From contig BJFZ01000004.1 of NCBI GenBank assembly GCA_014190175.1, forward strand, positions 10,947-74,946: 64,000 nucleotides of DNA. The letters run 5' to 3'. The number at the start of each line of letters is the position of its first letter. Position 1 is the first letter of the stretch. The notes beneath the pieces were generated by a model. That model did not search any database and was not told the origin of the DNA. It saw only the letters and a program-made list of their open reading frames with translations. Both the position numbers and the translations under genes were made by a program. Positions 20,392 through 29,816 of this stretch are shown here, piece by piece. Origin of the DNA: Actinomycetes bacterium. Lineage in GTDB: Bacteria > Actinomycetota > Actinomycetes > Nanopelagicales > Nanopelagicaceae.

Positions 20392-21659
20392 ATTCAATAC
20401 CGGTAAAAACAATTGAGATAAGTCACGGACTGGACTTACTAAAACTTCTGCCTGAAACAAACTCATTGGCCTCATTGGCCTCATTGGCCTGGATTCGCGG
20501 CGGAGATGGCGTGATTGGCATCGGCGAATTTGATCGGTTTGAAGTTAGTGGTGGAAACTCCAGTGGAAACGACCAAGATAGATTTGATCAGATGCGTGCA
20601 TGGTGGCAGGCAAAATTAGCAAAATTTATTGTTAATGATGAATTACACCTATCTGGAACTGGGCCAATCGCTTTTATTTCTGCCTCATTTGACCCTGCCG
20701 AAAAAAGTGTTGTGGTGATTCCAAAGATTATTATTGGCCAACGAAATGGTAAAAGTTGGTTAACTTGGATTGGAGATCTTCCGAAACCTGAAGTTGTCGA
20801 ATATCCAAAACCAGAAGCCCCATTGAATTTATCTTGGGCAGGTGGTGGATTAGAGCCTCATCTCTGGGAAAGCATTGTTTCTAAAGCAGTAGCAAGAATT
20901 ACAGCTGGAGAGTTAGATAAAGTTGTTTTAGCTAGAGATTTAACTGCACATTCGGATCTACCATTTGATGCCCGCCACATTATGCTCAAATTAGCCGAAA
21001 AGTATTCGGCGACTTGGATTTTTCATATTGATGGTCTAGTAGGTGCAACTCCAGAGTTATTACTAAGACTGAATAAAGGTTTAGTAACTTCGCGGGTTCT
21101 TGCTGGAACTATTCAGCGCACTGGAGATGATGAACACGATTTAGCTCTAGCTGGTTCGTTGGCAAGATCTTCAAAAGATTTGGAAGAACATAAATTTGCA
21201 GTTCAATCTGTCACTCAATCACTAATGCCATTTTGTTTATCAACAAATATTCCAGAATCACCTTTTGTGCTTCACTTACCAAATGTCATGCACTTGGCTA
21301 CTGATGTAACTGGTGTAATCAGCGATTCATTAACACCGGCTGACCTTTTTGCCTTAGCCGGAACCCTCCATCCATCAGCGGCAGTTTGTGGAACCCCGAG
21401 AGAGATTGCAAAAAAAGTTATTACCGAACTTGAAGGCATCTCACGTGGGCGATACGCCGGTCCAGTCGGTTGGATTGATTCACGAGGTGAAGGAGAATTA
21501 GGAATTGCGCTTAGATGTGCGCAAATTGATCAAAACAATCAAAAACAGATTCGACTTTTTGCTGGATGTGGAATCGTTGCCGGTTCGGATCCAAAAAAAG
21601 AGTATGCCGAAAGCCAAGCAAAACTTCTTCCAATACGTGAAGCGTTGGAAAGTTACTAA
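20388..21659 (+). CDS. menF: Isochorismate synthase
   Basis: 423-residue chorismate-utilising enzyme, predicted to convert chorismate to isochorismate, the first committed menaquinone step. The C-terminal chorismate-binding domain contains K-V-V-L-A-R-D, G-A-T-P-E-L-L, H-P-S-A-A-V-C-G-T-P and G-C-G-I-V-A-G-S-D-P. The GTG start overlaps the bioY stop. Near the N-terminus a perfect triple 9-bp repeat encodes S-L-A-S-L-A-S-L-A. Context (menD next, convergent, 20 bases apart) favours MenF over a salicylate or siderophore enzyme. The gap to menD shows no hairpin. Confidence 0.9.
   Translation: MNSIPVKTIEISHGLDLLKLLPETNSLASLASLAWIRGGDGVIGIGEFDRFEVSGGNSSGNDQDRFDQMRAWWQAKLAKFIVNDELHLSGTGPIAFISASFDPAEKSVVVIPKIIIGQRNGKSWLTWIGDLPKPEVVEYPKPEAPLNLSWAGGGLEPHLWESIVSKAVARITAGELDKVVLARDLTAHSDLPFDARHIMLKLAEKYSATWIFHIDGLVGATPELLLRLNKGLVTSRVLAGTIQRTGDDEHDLALAGSLARSSKDLEEHKFAVQSVTQSLMPFCLSTNIPESPFVLHLPNVMHLATDVTGVISDSLTPADLFALAGTLHPSAAVCGTPREIAKKVITELEGISRGRYAGPVGWIDSRGEGELGIALRCAQIDQNNQKQIRLFAGCGIVAGSDPKKEYAESQAKLLPIREALESY
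20464..20490. repeat. Three perfect tandem copies of CATTGGCCT inside menF
   Basis: The 9-bp unit repeats at 20464-20472, 20473-20481 and 20482-20490. It keeps frame and gives a triple Ser-Leu-Ala near residue 26 of MenF, before the catalytic domain. Gain or loss of a unit would be in frame. Confidence 0.9.
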
Positions 21660-21679
21660 ATTAATTTAATTACTCTAAA

Positions 21680-23287
21680 TCAATCTAAATCACTTGAAAT
21701 CTGCTTTAGTAATTTGGCATTACTTTCACGATCGGGCATCAGCGCAACTATGACTCGAATTCCCTTTGTATCGCGAGCGATCTGTGCTCCCAGTGCGTCA
21801 AGGGTTCGAACTTCAATAGCCGGAATTCCATAACTTTCGGCAACTTTTGCAATTGATCTTCCGTGCGGGGTGCCGAAAATTCTTTCAAATCCAACAACAC
21901 CATTTTGAGGCAAGGTAGAAAAAATTCCTCCACCATCATTTGAAATAACCAAAATAATCAAATCTGGCTGAACTTCCTCAGGACCTAACAACAATCCATT
22001 TATGTCATGCAGGAATGCTAGGTCTCCGATTACCGCAAAAGTTTTTCTACGATTAAGTGCAATTCCTATTACGGTAGAAATGTTTCCATCGATTCCGGCT
22101 AATCCACGATTTGCAAAAGTTTCTAAATCTGCTCTAGGTGTTGCAAAACTTTCGATATCGCGAATCGGTCGTGATGAAGCAACAAAAAGTGTACTATTTT
22201 TAGGTAATTGTGAAACAAATTCATTAACTACTGTTGGCTCACTCCAACTCTTTAGGTAATTTGAAATTTTGCTGTGTAGCTCACCTGATGATTCATTAAA
22301 TAATTTAATCCACTCTGAATCAATTTTTTGCTGATCAACTTCAGGAAGTGCTAGGTGAATCTCATCGCCACTTCTGGCGGTATCTATTTCTCCAATTCGC
22401 GAATCAACGATTATTTTAAAATCTGCCAACTCTAAGTATGAATTCAACGATCGAGATAAAGTCAATCTGCCAATCACCATAGCAATTTTTGGTTTTAGCA
22501 ATTCACGGCGTTCTGAATTACCCACTAACAAAGAAGCGTGTGGAATTACCTTACTGCTGGAGAGTGGATCTTCACTCAAAATCGGCCAGCCTAATTTCTC
22601 AGCTAAAAGTTCGATCTCCACCATTGAAATCTCTGCTCGATCATGGCCTACCAAAATCACACCATGGGTTTCATAACTCCCGATTGGGCGTGGCAGCGGT
22701 TCCAGCTTTTCTTCAACTTCTGTTATCCCAACCGATAGTGGTTCGACCCATTCCAATTCGCCTATAAGCGGCTCTTCAAATTGCAGATTTAAATGAATCG
22801 GGCCACTTGCATTTAATGCCGCTGATATTTCACCCCGCCATTTCGCAATCTGCCCTACCTCTGGCTTTGTAGGTGCAAAAATATCTAACGAAACATTTAC
22901 AGCCGCACCAAAAATACCCACTTGAGTTGTTGTTTGATTTGCCCCGGTGCGACGAAGCCGTGCCGGTCTATCCGCTGTTATTGCAATCAACTTTATGGCG
23001 CTGTGATGAGCTTCCAGAATTGCTGGATGGAAATTTGCCACAGCACTTCCGCTGGTACAAATTACTACTGCGGGCGACTTTGTCGCCTTAGAAATTCCAA
23101 GCGCTAAGAATGCAGCACTTCTCTCATCAATTCGCGTATGAAATTTAACTCTGCCAGCTTGGTATGCGCGGAAAAATGCCATAGTGATCGGTGCATTTCG
23201 TGATCCAGGTGCGATAACAACTTCCTTAACACCATTTAAAATTAATTGATCAACAATAACTTCTGCTAAAACCGAGGTTGGATTCAT
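21680..23287 (-). CDS. menD: SEPHCHC synthase, menaquinone synthesis
   Basis: 535-residue thiamine-diphosphate enzyme that joins isochorismate and 2-oxoglutarate to give 2-succinyl-5-enolpyruvyl-6-hydroxy-3-cyclohexene-1-carboxylate. Visible marks: V-V-I-A-P-G-S-R-N-A-P-I-T near residue 24, the catalytic Glu region with R-I-D-E-R-S-A-A-F, and the ThDP site G-D-L-A-F-L-H-D-I-N-G with S-N-D-G-G-G-I-F-S-T. It overlaps menC by four bases. Transcription is opposite to menF although the enzymes act in sequence. Confidence 0.94.
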   Translation of the reverse strand: MNPTSVLAEVIVDQLILNGVKEVVIAPGSRNAPITMAFFRAYQAGRVKFHTRIDERSAAFLALGISKATKSPAVVICTSGSAVANFHPAILEAHHSAIKLIAITADRPARLRRTGANQTTTQVGIFGAAVNVSLDIFAPTKPEVGQIAKWRGEISAALNASGPIHLNLQFEEPLIGELEWVEPLSVGITEVEEKLEPLPRPIGSYETHGVILVGHDRAEISMVEIELLAEKLGWPILSEDPLSSSKVIPHASLLVGNSERRELLKPKIAMVIGRLTLSRSLNSYLELADFKIIVDSRIGEIDTARSGDEIHLALPEVDQQKIDSEWIKLFNESSGELHSKISNYLKSWSEPTVVNEFVSQLPKNSTLFVASSRPIRDIESFATPRADLETFANRGLAGIDGNISTVIGIALNRRKTFAVIGDLAFLHDINGLLLGPEEVQPDLIILVISNDGGGIFSTLPQNGVVGFERIFGTPHGRSIAKVAESYGIPAIEVRTLDALGAQIARDTKGIRVIVALMPDRESNAKLLKQISSDLD

Positions 23288-24249
23288 AATGATCCCAAAT
23301 TATAAATATCAGTGATTCTCTGGTGCCACCATTTTTTTCGAGAGTCACTAACAGAATATTTTTTTAATTTACCTACATCAACATTTGCTTTTTCTACTTT
23401 AATTTTTCCATCTACTGGAAGAAGTGGATTAATCACAACATCTCCCTCAAGTAAAGCTACAGTTCCCAATCCAAATGGTAGTGGTGATTCATTTTTCTTT
23501 GGAAGTTGAGCGGCAAGTGCTACCCCTGCTGAAATACCGACGCTACTTTCCAGCGCGCTAGATACCACAATCGGAATTGATACTTTTTCTATGAGTTGCA
23601 AACACGAAGATATTCCCCCCAAGGGTGCCACCTTTATGATTAGAACATCAGCAACTTTTAAAATCTCTTCTAGATTGCCACCATTTCTTAAATTCTCATC
23701 AATTGCAATTTTTAGTGGAAAAGTTAATTCATTTTTAAGTTTCTCATTTTCGGCTAACGTCAGACAAGGTTGCTCAACGTAATCTAGTGAACTTCTAAAC
23801 TCTTTGTTTAAACTTTCTAAGAAGGTTTTGGCTTCGGCAACGCTCCACACTCCATTCGCATCTAATCGAATCTGTGCTCCAGCGTTAATTCGAAAAACTT
23901 CTCTAATTCGCTCTAAATCTTCTTTGGTACCGACTTTGATTTTAACTGTATTGCATCCTGGGAACCAGGAGAGAACTTCTGCTACCTGCTCTATTTCTAC
24001 CGCAGGTAAAGTCGCATTTACCGCAATAAAATCTAGACCGTTACTTTCAAAAGGAGTTACAGCAGATTCAATTGCACTTTTTAGCCAATGCTTAGCCGCT
24101 TTTGCTTCGTACTCTAGAAATGGCGAGAACTCCCCCCAATTAGTATCGCCTTCGATCAATGCAATTTCACGAAATTCAACACCACGGAAATTTGTTTTTG
24201 TCGGAATAGAAACAATGTGAGTGCGTTCAAGCACTTCCTTTAGTTGCAT
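23284..24249 (-). CDS. menC: o-Succinylbenzoate synthase
   Basis: 321-residue enolase-superfamily dehydratase that makes o-succinylbenzoate. The superfamily catalytic set is visible: K-I-K-V-G (Lys pair), R-L-D-A-N-G, the Glu of Y-V-E-Q-P-C, the Asp of A-I-D-E-N, and the opposite Lys in I-I-K-V-A-P-L-G-G. Spacing and order suit MenC rather than a dipeptide epimerase, and the position between menD and menB supports it. MenH, which would make its substrate, is not encoded in this window. Confidence 0.92.
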   Translation of the reverse strand: MQLKEVLERTHIVSIPTKTNFRGVEFREIALIEGDTNWGEFSPFLEYEAKAAKHWLKSAIESAVTPFESNGLDFIAVNATLPAVEIEQVAEVLSWFPGCNTVKIKVGTKEDLERIREVFRINAGAQIRLDANGVWSVAEAKTFLESLNKEFRSSLDYVEQPCLTLAENEKLKNELTFPLKIAIDENLRNGGNLEEILKVADVLIIKVAPLGGISSCLQLIEKVSIPIVVSSALESSVGISAGVALAAQLPKKNESPLPFGLGTVALLEGDVVINPLLPVDGKIKVEKANVDVGKLKKYSVSDSRKKWWHQRITDIYNLGSL

Positions 24250-24254
24250 TTAAA

Positions 24255-25124
24255 TTATGGGCGCTTTGGGAAGCGACCAAAATCTGGAGGACGTTTCTCT
24301 TGAAATGCATTACGACCTTCTTGTCCTTCTTCAGTTAAATAGAAAAGCAAGGTTGCATCTCCAGCGAGTTGTTGCACGCCAGCTAATCCATCATCGGCAG
24401 CATTCAAGCCAGCTTTAAGTAAACGAAGTGCCATTGGTGAGTGTCGCAACATCTCACGTGCCCAAGAAACAGTTTCAGCTTCCAACTCTGCTACGGGTAC
24501 AACTGTATTAACTAATCCCATTTCTAACGCTTCAGTTGCATCGTATTGACGACACATAAACCAAATTTCGCGGGCTTTCTTTTGCCCAATGTGTGCAGCA
24601 AGAAGTCCCGCACCATAACCACCATCAAAAGATCCAACCATAGGGCCAGTTTGGCCAAACTTTGCATTATCGGCAGCAACTGTAATGTCACACACAACAT
24701 GCAAGACATGACCTCCGCCAATTGCCCATCCGGCAACCATTGCAATCACTGGTTTAGGCAGACGTCTAATTTGAATTTGTAAATCTAAGACATTTAATCT
24801 TCCGATTCCTTTTTTGCCTAACTTATCTTCACCAAGGTATCCGTCATCACCGCGAACATTTATATCTCCACCAGAACAAAATGCTTCACTTCCAGCACCG
24901 GTGAAAATTACAACTCCAACTGAGTCGTCATCTCTTGCCATACTAAAAGCGTCTTGTAATTCAAAAAGAGTTTGCGGTCGAAATGCATTTCGCACTTCTG
25001 GTCGATTAATCGTGATTTTCGCAATGCCTTCTGCACTTTCGTAAGTGATATCTCCGAAAGACCCACTAGAAATCCATGCGGGAATCTGCCTGCTGCCAGG
25101 CTCGGCTTTTATGGGCTTGCTCAC
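24255..25124 (-). CDS. menB: 1,4-Dihydroxy-2-naphthoyl-CoA synthase
   Basis: 289-residue crotonase-fold enzyme that cyclises o-succinylbenzoyl-CoA. Family marks: [12 protein letters not shown] near residue 45, the oxyanion segment [13 protein letters not shown], and [11 protein letters not shown] chose GTG at 25124 because it gives a sensible N-terminus and lies eight bases after a TAGGCT hexamer; an upstream ATG at 25181 would add 19 residues unlike MenB and would run 38 bases into divergent menE. Distance to menE is then 19 bases. Confidence 0.93.
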   Translation of the reverse strand: MSKPIKAEPGSRQIPAWISSGSFGDITYESAEGIAKITINRPEVRNAFRPQTLFELQDAFSMARDDDSVGVVIFTGAGSEAFCSGGDINVRGDDGYLGEDKLGKKGIGRLNVLDLQIQIRRLPKPVIAMVAGWAIGGGHVLHVVCDITVAADNAKFGQTGPMVGSFDGGYGAGLLAAHIGQKKAREIWFMCRQYDATEALEMGLVNTVVPVAELEAETVSWAREMLRHSPMALRLLKAGLNAADDGLAGVQQLAGDATLLFYLTEEGQEGRNAFQEKRPPDFGRFPKRP

Positions 25125-25131
25125 AAGACGA

Positions 25132-25138
25132 TAGCCTA
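25132..25138. promoter_or_regulatory. Shared palindromic -10 region of menB and menE
   Basis: TAGCCTA reads TAGCCT on the plus strand (25132-25137), six bases before the menE GTG at 25144, and TAGGCT on the minus strand (25133-25138), eight bases before the menB GTG at 25124. Both fit TANNNT and leaderless spacing, and neither gene has a clear Shine-Dalgarno. If right, two polymerases could not use it at once. Prediction from sequence only. Confidence 0.45.
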
Positions 25139-25143
25139 GAGGC

Positions 25144-26253
25144 GTGTTGCAAGTGAAGCGAGCCAATCTTTTTGACCCCATGCTCGCGCGTGAGCAGATT
25201 CACCAGGCGTTGGCTGGAACCGGCCCCACACTCCTGATCTCTTCAAGTGCAAAATTTGCTCCTGAGAACGAGAGCTTCAAATCACTATTGAATGACCACT
25301 CGGAAAGTGCTGAAAAAATTGCGATCTTGATTGAAACAAGTGGGAGCAGTGGTACTCCAAAATTGGTTGCCTTGAGCGCCCAAGCAATTCGCGAATCTGC
25401 AGAAATTACTAATCAATTTTTAGGTGCCGAGATTGGTGACCGATGGTCATTAACTCTGCCACTAAATCATATTGCTGGTATTAATCAATTAACTCGCTCA
25501 ATCAATTTGAATTCTCTTCCCGCTCCGGGAGATGGAGAAGGGGCGCAATTTATTTCTATAGTACCTACACAATTACATCGGGCTATCCAAAATAGAGATT
25601 CGCTATTTAACAACTTGCTTGCTGCTAAAAAAGTCTTGGTTGGTGGGGCGCCTATTTCTGAAAAGTTAATTAGTGAAGCGCACGAATGTGGAATCGCAAT
25701 TGTTACAAGTTATGGAATGACTGAAATGAGCGGTGGATGTATTTATAACTCACTACCTCTTCCAGGAGTGGAGATGCGGATTGCTGTAAATGGCTTAATT
25801 AATCTAAAAGGTCCAATGATTGCTAACTCATATTTTGGTGATCAAGAATCAACGAGAAAACATTTTCAGGCAGGATGGTTTATTACTTCAGATATTGGTG
25901 AAATAGAAAATGATGAACTGAAAATTATTGGTCGAAGTGATGATTTAATAATTAGTGGTGGAGAGAAGATTTCAGCAATAAAAGTGGAAGCACTCATTCG
26001 TTCGCATTACCCAGATTTAGAAATCATTGTCATAGGAATATCGGATATTGAATGGGGGCAAGCATTAAGAGTTGTGGTTACCGGGGAAAAGCATGGGTTG
26101 ACTCTGGCGCAGATTCGCGACATCGTAGGAGTCCAGATTGGACGTTTTGCAGCACCTCGTTCACTTCTATATCTTGAAAAGATGCCAATGATCGGAATAG
26201 GTAAACCAGATTTAGTACTTTTAAGAAGTGCTCAAGCTACTGAGGAGATGTGA
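25144..26253 (+). CDS. menE: o-Succinylbenzoate-CoA ligase, short actinobacterial form
   Basis: 369-residue adenylate-forming enzyme that activates o-succinylbenzoate with CoA. The AMP-binding motif is [11 protein letters not shown] near residue 62; [10 protein letters not shown] near 195 and [14 protein letters not shown] near 290 follow. It is shorter than the usual 450-500 residues because the N-terminal domain is reduced, as in other actinobacterial MenE proteins. The GTG start at 25144 fits a leaderless promoter; ATG at 25180 is an alternative. The first 120 bases are G+C-rich (33 of 60 in 25201-25260). Confidence 0.9.
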   Translation: MLQVKRANLFDPMLAREQIHQALAGTGPTLLISSSAKFAPENESFKSLLNDHSESAEKIAILIETSGSSGTPKLVALSAQAIRESAEITNQFLGAEIGDRWSLTLPLNHIAGINQLTRSINLNSLPAPGDGEGAQFISIVPTQLHRAIQNRDSLFNNLLAAKKVLVGGAPISEKLISEAHECGIAIVTSYGMTEMSGGCIYNSLPLPGVEMRIAVNGLINLKGPMIANSYFGDQESTRKHFQAGWFITSDIGEIENDELKIIGRSDDLIISGGEKISAIKVEALIRSHYPDLEIIVIGISDIEWGQALRVVVTGEKHGLTLAQIRDIVGVQIGRFAAPRSLLYLEKMPMIGIGKPDLVLLRSAQATEEM

Positions 26254-27120
26254 GTGGCAAAAGCCAATGAGTGGATTCAAGGAGCAAGACCGAAAACTCT
26301 TCCGGCGGCAATTGCTCCGGTACTAGTTGGTACTGCGCTTGCATTTCCAAATCCAAATTATGTTAACGCACTTTTAGCCCTAATAGTTAGCCTGTCACTA
26401 CAAATCGGCGTTAACTTTGCAAACGATTACTCAGATGGAATCAGAGGCACTGACGCTGAACGTGTTGGCCCACTACGACTGGTGGGAAGTGGTTTGGCAA
26501 AAGCAAGTGCTGTTCGTAGCACCGCTTTTGGCTGCTTCTTAATTGCTGCAATTACCGGCTTGTATCTCTCCTCGCGCTCCTCTTTGTGGTTAATTTTGAT
26601 TGGTGCGCTAGCGATTGGCGCTGCTTGGGGATACACCGGAGGAAATAACCCATACGGATATCGGGCATTAGGTGAAGTTTCAGTTTTCTTATTTTTTGGA
26701 GTGGTAGCGGTTCTTGGTACCTATTATGTGCAGAGTCAAAAAATTACTTTCCTAGCAATCTGTGCTTCTTTTCCTGTGGGAGCCTTTGCTTGTGCAATAT
26801 TGGTAATGAATAATTTACGCGATCGCGCTAAAGATTTAGAAGTTGGAAAGCATACGCTCGCTGTAGTCCTCGGTGATCGCCCAACTCGAATCCTTTATCT
26901 TTCACTACTGATGAGTGGGGGGTTGATTGGTGCACTTACTGCTATATCAAGACCGTGGGCGCTCTTAACTATTATTACTCTTCCGCTAAGTATTTCCTTA
27001 GCAGTAAAAGTCTTAAAAGGTGCAGGCGGACGAGATCTGATTCCGTTGCTTCAACGTACGGCCTTGATCCAACTGCTCTTCGCATTTATATATTCGGTGG
27101 GACTGGCAATTAGTGCGTAA
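26254..27120 (+). CDS. menA: 1,4-Dihydroxy-2-naphthoate polyprenyltransferase
   Basis: 288-residue membrane prenyltransferase of the UbiA superfamily that attaches the polyprenyl tail, giving demethylmenaquinone. Both Asp-rich sites are seen: N-D-Y-S-D-G-I-R-G-T-D near residue 54 and N-N-L-R-D-R-A-K-D-L-E near 188. About eight to nine hydrophobic segments are present. The GTG start directly follows the menE stop and has GAGGAG upstream. Its substrate would come from the synthase encoded at 2805 and its product would go to MenG. Confidence 0.95.
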   Translation: MAKANEWIQGARPKTLPAAIAPVLVGTALAFPNPNYVNALLALIVSLSLQIGVNFANDYSDGIRGTDAERVGPLRLVGSGLAKASAVRSTAFGCFLIAAITGLYLSSRSSLWLILIGALAIGAAWGYTGGNNPYGYRALGEVSVFLFFGVVAVLGTYYVQSQKITFLAICASFPVGAFACAILVMNNLRDRAKDLEVGKHTLAVVLGDRPTRILYLSLLMSGGLIGALTAISRPWALLTIITLPLSISLAVKVLKGAGGRDLIPLLQRTALIQLLFAFIYSVGLAISA

Positions 27121-27129
27121 GATGTACCC

Positions 27130-27387
27130 ATGACCCGCTTGCTTCCGTTATTTCTGATTTTGGCTGTCAGTATTTATGCATTTGTAGATTGTGCGCGCAC
27201 CCCACAGGAATCAGTCCAGAAACTTCCAAAATGGGGTTGGATTCTGGCAATTTTAATTGCTCCTTTTGCAATAGGTGGCATCGCGTGGTTGTTATTGGGC
27301 AGAGCTCGTGGATTAGGTGGACCAAAAGGTGGACGCGGCAAAATTATTCCACCTGATGATGACCCAGATTTCTTAAGAAATCTCTAA
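27130..27387 (+). CDS. Small membrane protein with PLD nuclease N-terminal-like domain
   Basis: 85 residues. Two hydrophobic helices (residues 3-19 and 34-55) flank V-D-C-A-R-T-P-Q-E-S-V-Q-K-L-P-K-W-G-W, the pattern of the PLDc_N domain that precedes cardiolipin synthases; here it stands alone with no phospholipase D domain. A short Gly- and Asp-rich tail follows. It starts nine bases after menA and so may share its transcript. Function is unknown; similar small genes occur beside menaquinone genes in actinobacteria as I recall. Confidence 0.8.
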   Translation: MTRLLPLFLILAVSIYAFVDCARTPQESVQKLPKWGWILAILIAPFAIGGIAWLLLGRARGLGGPKGGRGKIIPPDDDPDFLRNL

Positions 27388-27394
27388 AAACTTT

Positions 27395-28303
27395 TTATAA
27401 ACCAGAGTAAGTGTGGCGTCCTGCGCCCCAAATATTTACATAGACGTAATTAAATAAAAATGTTGAGCCGGCAAATAAACATAACCATGCGGCTCGCTTT
27501 CCTTTCCATCCCGCAGTTACTCGTGCATGTAAATATGCCGCGTATGCAACCCAAGTAATAAAAGCCCACGTTTCTTTTGGATCCCAACCCCAATAACGTC
27601 CCCAAGCGGCTTCAGCCCAGATTGCACCTGCGATTACTGCAAATGTCCAAAGCGGGAATACCAGAGCAACAAGGCGGTATGAGAGTTGATCTAATTCAGC
27701 CAGAGTCGGAAACTGCCTTGCCCAATTAGGTCGATTTTCATTTCCGTCTTCATCTTGATAGCGATCCATAATCAAGTATGCAGCCGCAACGCAATTTGCT
27801 AATAGAAATACTCCACCAGAAATAATCGCAGCGCAAACATGAATAACTAGCCAAGTTGATTTCAAAGCTGGTGCGAGAGGGGCAGTAGGCACATAAAGCA
27901 ATGTGACTGCAGTACCTAATGTGAGTAGAACGGCAAGTGTCACGATCAAACCCAGCCATTGAACTTTATATTTTTTTAGAGTGATTAAATATGCAAACAA
28001 AAATGCAAGCGCACCAGTAATTGAGAATTCATACATATTTCCCCAAGGAACCCGGCCTGCAGATACACCTCGAGATACAACCCCAGCTGACAAGAAAATA
28101 AATCCGAGAATTGCTAATGCAATCCCAATTCGCCCGGCTTTTGTATATTTAACACTTTTGGTTTTTACAGTTTCATGAGCTAAAGGCTCTACTCGAAAAG
28201 ACCAAGCTGTTTGAAAAGCAAAAGAGATGAATGCTATAAAAATAATTCCCATTGAGCTGTAAACAAAATTGTTTGAAAGTGTTGCCCAATCAGTTTTACT
28301 CAT
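27395..28303 (-). CDS. ccsB: Cytochrome c biogenesis protein CcsB (ResC type)
   Basis: About 302 residues and eight membrane helices; with ResB it forms the system II haem exporter and ligase that attaches haem to c-type apocytochromes outside the membrane. The tryptophan-rich haem-handling motif W-G-R-Y-W-G-W-D-P-K-E-T-W-A is intact near residue 245, with H-V in L-V-I-H-V-C-A and H-A-R-V-T. Starts GTG 28309, ATG 28306 and ATG 28303 are in frame; the last is preferred because AGAGGGG then lies five bases away. It overlaps the resB end. Confidence 0.95.
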   Translation of the reverse strand: MSKTDWATLSNNFVYSSMGIIFIAFISFAFQTAWSFRVEPLAHETVKTKSVKYTKAGRIGIALAILGFIFLSAGVVSRGVSAGRVPWGNMYEFSITGALAFLFAYLITLKKYKVQWLGLIVTLAVLLTLGTAVTLLYVPTAPLAPALKSTWLVIHVCAAIISGGVFLLANCVAAAYLIMDRYQDEDGNENRPNWARQFPTLAELDQLSYRLVALVFPLWTFAVIAGAIWAEAAWGRYWGWDPKETWAFITWVAYAAYLHARVTAGWKGKRAAWLCLFAGSTFLFNYVYVNIWGAGRHTYSGL

Positions 28304-29816
28304 CATCACCCCTCTTTTCTTTCAATACTTTCACTAGTGCAGCAATTTCTTCGGCCAGACCAGGAGACCTGCTTAGGCCAGCGATTTCAACATTTACCCC
28401 AGAACTAGCAGTATTCTCGCCTAAAACTGTTCGTATCCATATTCGCCGCCGGCGGGCAAAAAGTGATATTAACAACCCCAGTAATGCAAAAACCGCCCCA
28501 AGCAGTGCAAACGGTTTTCCGGGGTCGCGCACAATCTGCAAATTAACCCACTTGGTTACCCCGTCAAAAGTAATACTTCCAATCTCACCGGGAAGTTCCC
28601 AAACTTGCCCAGGGGCTAATGACTTCAAACCAACTCGTTCCATTTTCGCAGTATTAATTCGATAAACCGATTGTGGTACTCCTGTATCCAATCCTAAATC
28701 ACCAAGCCATGCTGCCATTAGCAACCTTGGATTTAAAGCCTCGGGATAAGAAGAAAAGCCGCCCCTAATTTTATCTCGTTCAGCAGTTGGCAAAAATGAA
28801 CCAACAATTCCCAGTTGAGTAGGAGTTAGATCTGGAACTTTAATTGCACCAATTGACGTCAAATTACCATCTTGCGGTAAAAACGGAATTGCACCGCTTA
28901 AAACAATCTTGCCAGCATTATCTCGCACTGTAACTTTGGGAGAGAAACCATTTGCTTGTAAGTAAATACGAGTTGATCCGAAAGTAAGTGGCTTATTTAC
29001 TTTCACTTCAACTCTGCGAGAATCCAACTTTCCACTTTCGGTCACATCAAGAATTAAAGAGTAATCAAGTGGTGCATTCGTCAACGGATCATAAACTGCA
29101 GTGAATTTCAAAACTTTTAAAGTTACTGGAGGAAAGTCAGATAATTTAAAGAGTCTTCCTGCTGAGAGCGAGTCATAACTTGTGGCAACATTTGTAAAAC
29201 TCTCTCCTTCATTTACGATTGCACTTCCACGCATGCCACCAAGTACGCCAGCAGAAACTCCAATTAAAACTCCAATTAATGAAAGATGAAAGAGTAAATT
29301 TCCACTTTCTCTAATAAACCCTTTTTCCACCGCAACTGAAGCGTCACAATCTCTTATTCGGTATCTGCGCTTACGAAAATGAGCGCGTGCAATTACTAGA
29401 ATTTCATCAGCACTCTTCTGGCTTTCAAACTTTGTAAACTCCTCAAGTCTTATTAAATTTTTTGGAGTAAGTGGTGGCAAGGCTCTAATGTTTTTAAAAT
29501 GCTCCCAAGTTCTTGGGAGAACACAGCCAATTAACGAAATGAAAAGCAAAAGATAAATTGCACTAAACCAAGTTGATGAGTAGAGATTAAATAATGAGAA
29601 TTTATCAAAGATTTTTGCCAGAGTTTGATTATTTACAAAATACTGTTGTACTTGAGTTGGGTCTTGATTTCGTTGTGGGATTATTGAACCGGGAATAGAA
29701 GCTACGCCTAATAACAATAATAAAATTAATGCAGTTCGCATACTCGTTAATTGGCGCCACAGCCAACGCAATAAACCAATTGTTCCTAGTTCAGGAGTTT
29801 TTATCTCGTAACTCAT
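28296..29816 (-). CDS. resB: Cytochrome c biogenesis protein ResB
   Basis: 506-residue partner of CcsB in system II. Hydrophobic helices lie near residues 25-45, 75-95, 160-180 and 450-470, and a large outside domain spans about 180-445. The motif A-S-I-P-G-S-I-I-P-Q-R-N follows the first helix, as in the family. I place the start at ATG 29816, which overlaps the ccdA stop as ATGA and begins M-S-Y-E-I-K-T; an upstream start at 29858 would put 14 extra residues inside ccdA. Confidence 0.93.
   Translation of the reverse strand: MSYEIKTPELGTIGLLRWLWRQLTSMRTALILLLLLGVASIPGSIIPQRNQDPTQVQQYFVNNQTLAKIFDKFSLFNLYSSTWFSAIYLLLFISLIGCVLPRTWEHFKNIRALPPLTPKNLIRLEEFTKFESQKSADEILVIARAHFRKRRYRIRDCDASVAVEKGFIRESGNLLFHLSLIGVLIGVSAGVLGGMRGSAIVNEGESFTNVATSYDSLSAGRLFKLSDFPPVTLKVLKFTAVYDPLTNAPLDYSLILDVTESGKLDSRRVEVKVNKPLTFGSTRIYLQANGFSPKVTVRDNAGKIVLSGAIPFLPQDGNLTSIGAIKVPDLTPTQLGIVGSFLPTAERDKIRGGFSSYPEALNPRLLMAAWLGDLGLDTGVPQSVYRINTAKMERVGLKSLAPGQVWELPGEIGSITFDGVTKWVNLQIVRDPGKPFALLGAVFALLGLLISLFARRRRIWIRTVLGENTASSGVNVEIAGLSRSPGLAEEIAALVKVLKEKRGDDE

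Noticed and set aside
27388..27394. Terminator between the PLDc_N-like gene and ccsB
   Set aside because: The A5-C-T5 stretch beside the stops is symmetrical but far too short and weak to call a terminator.
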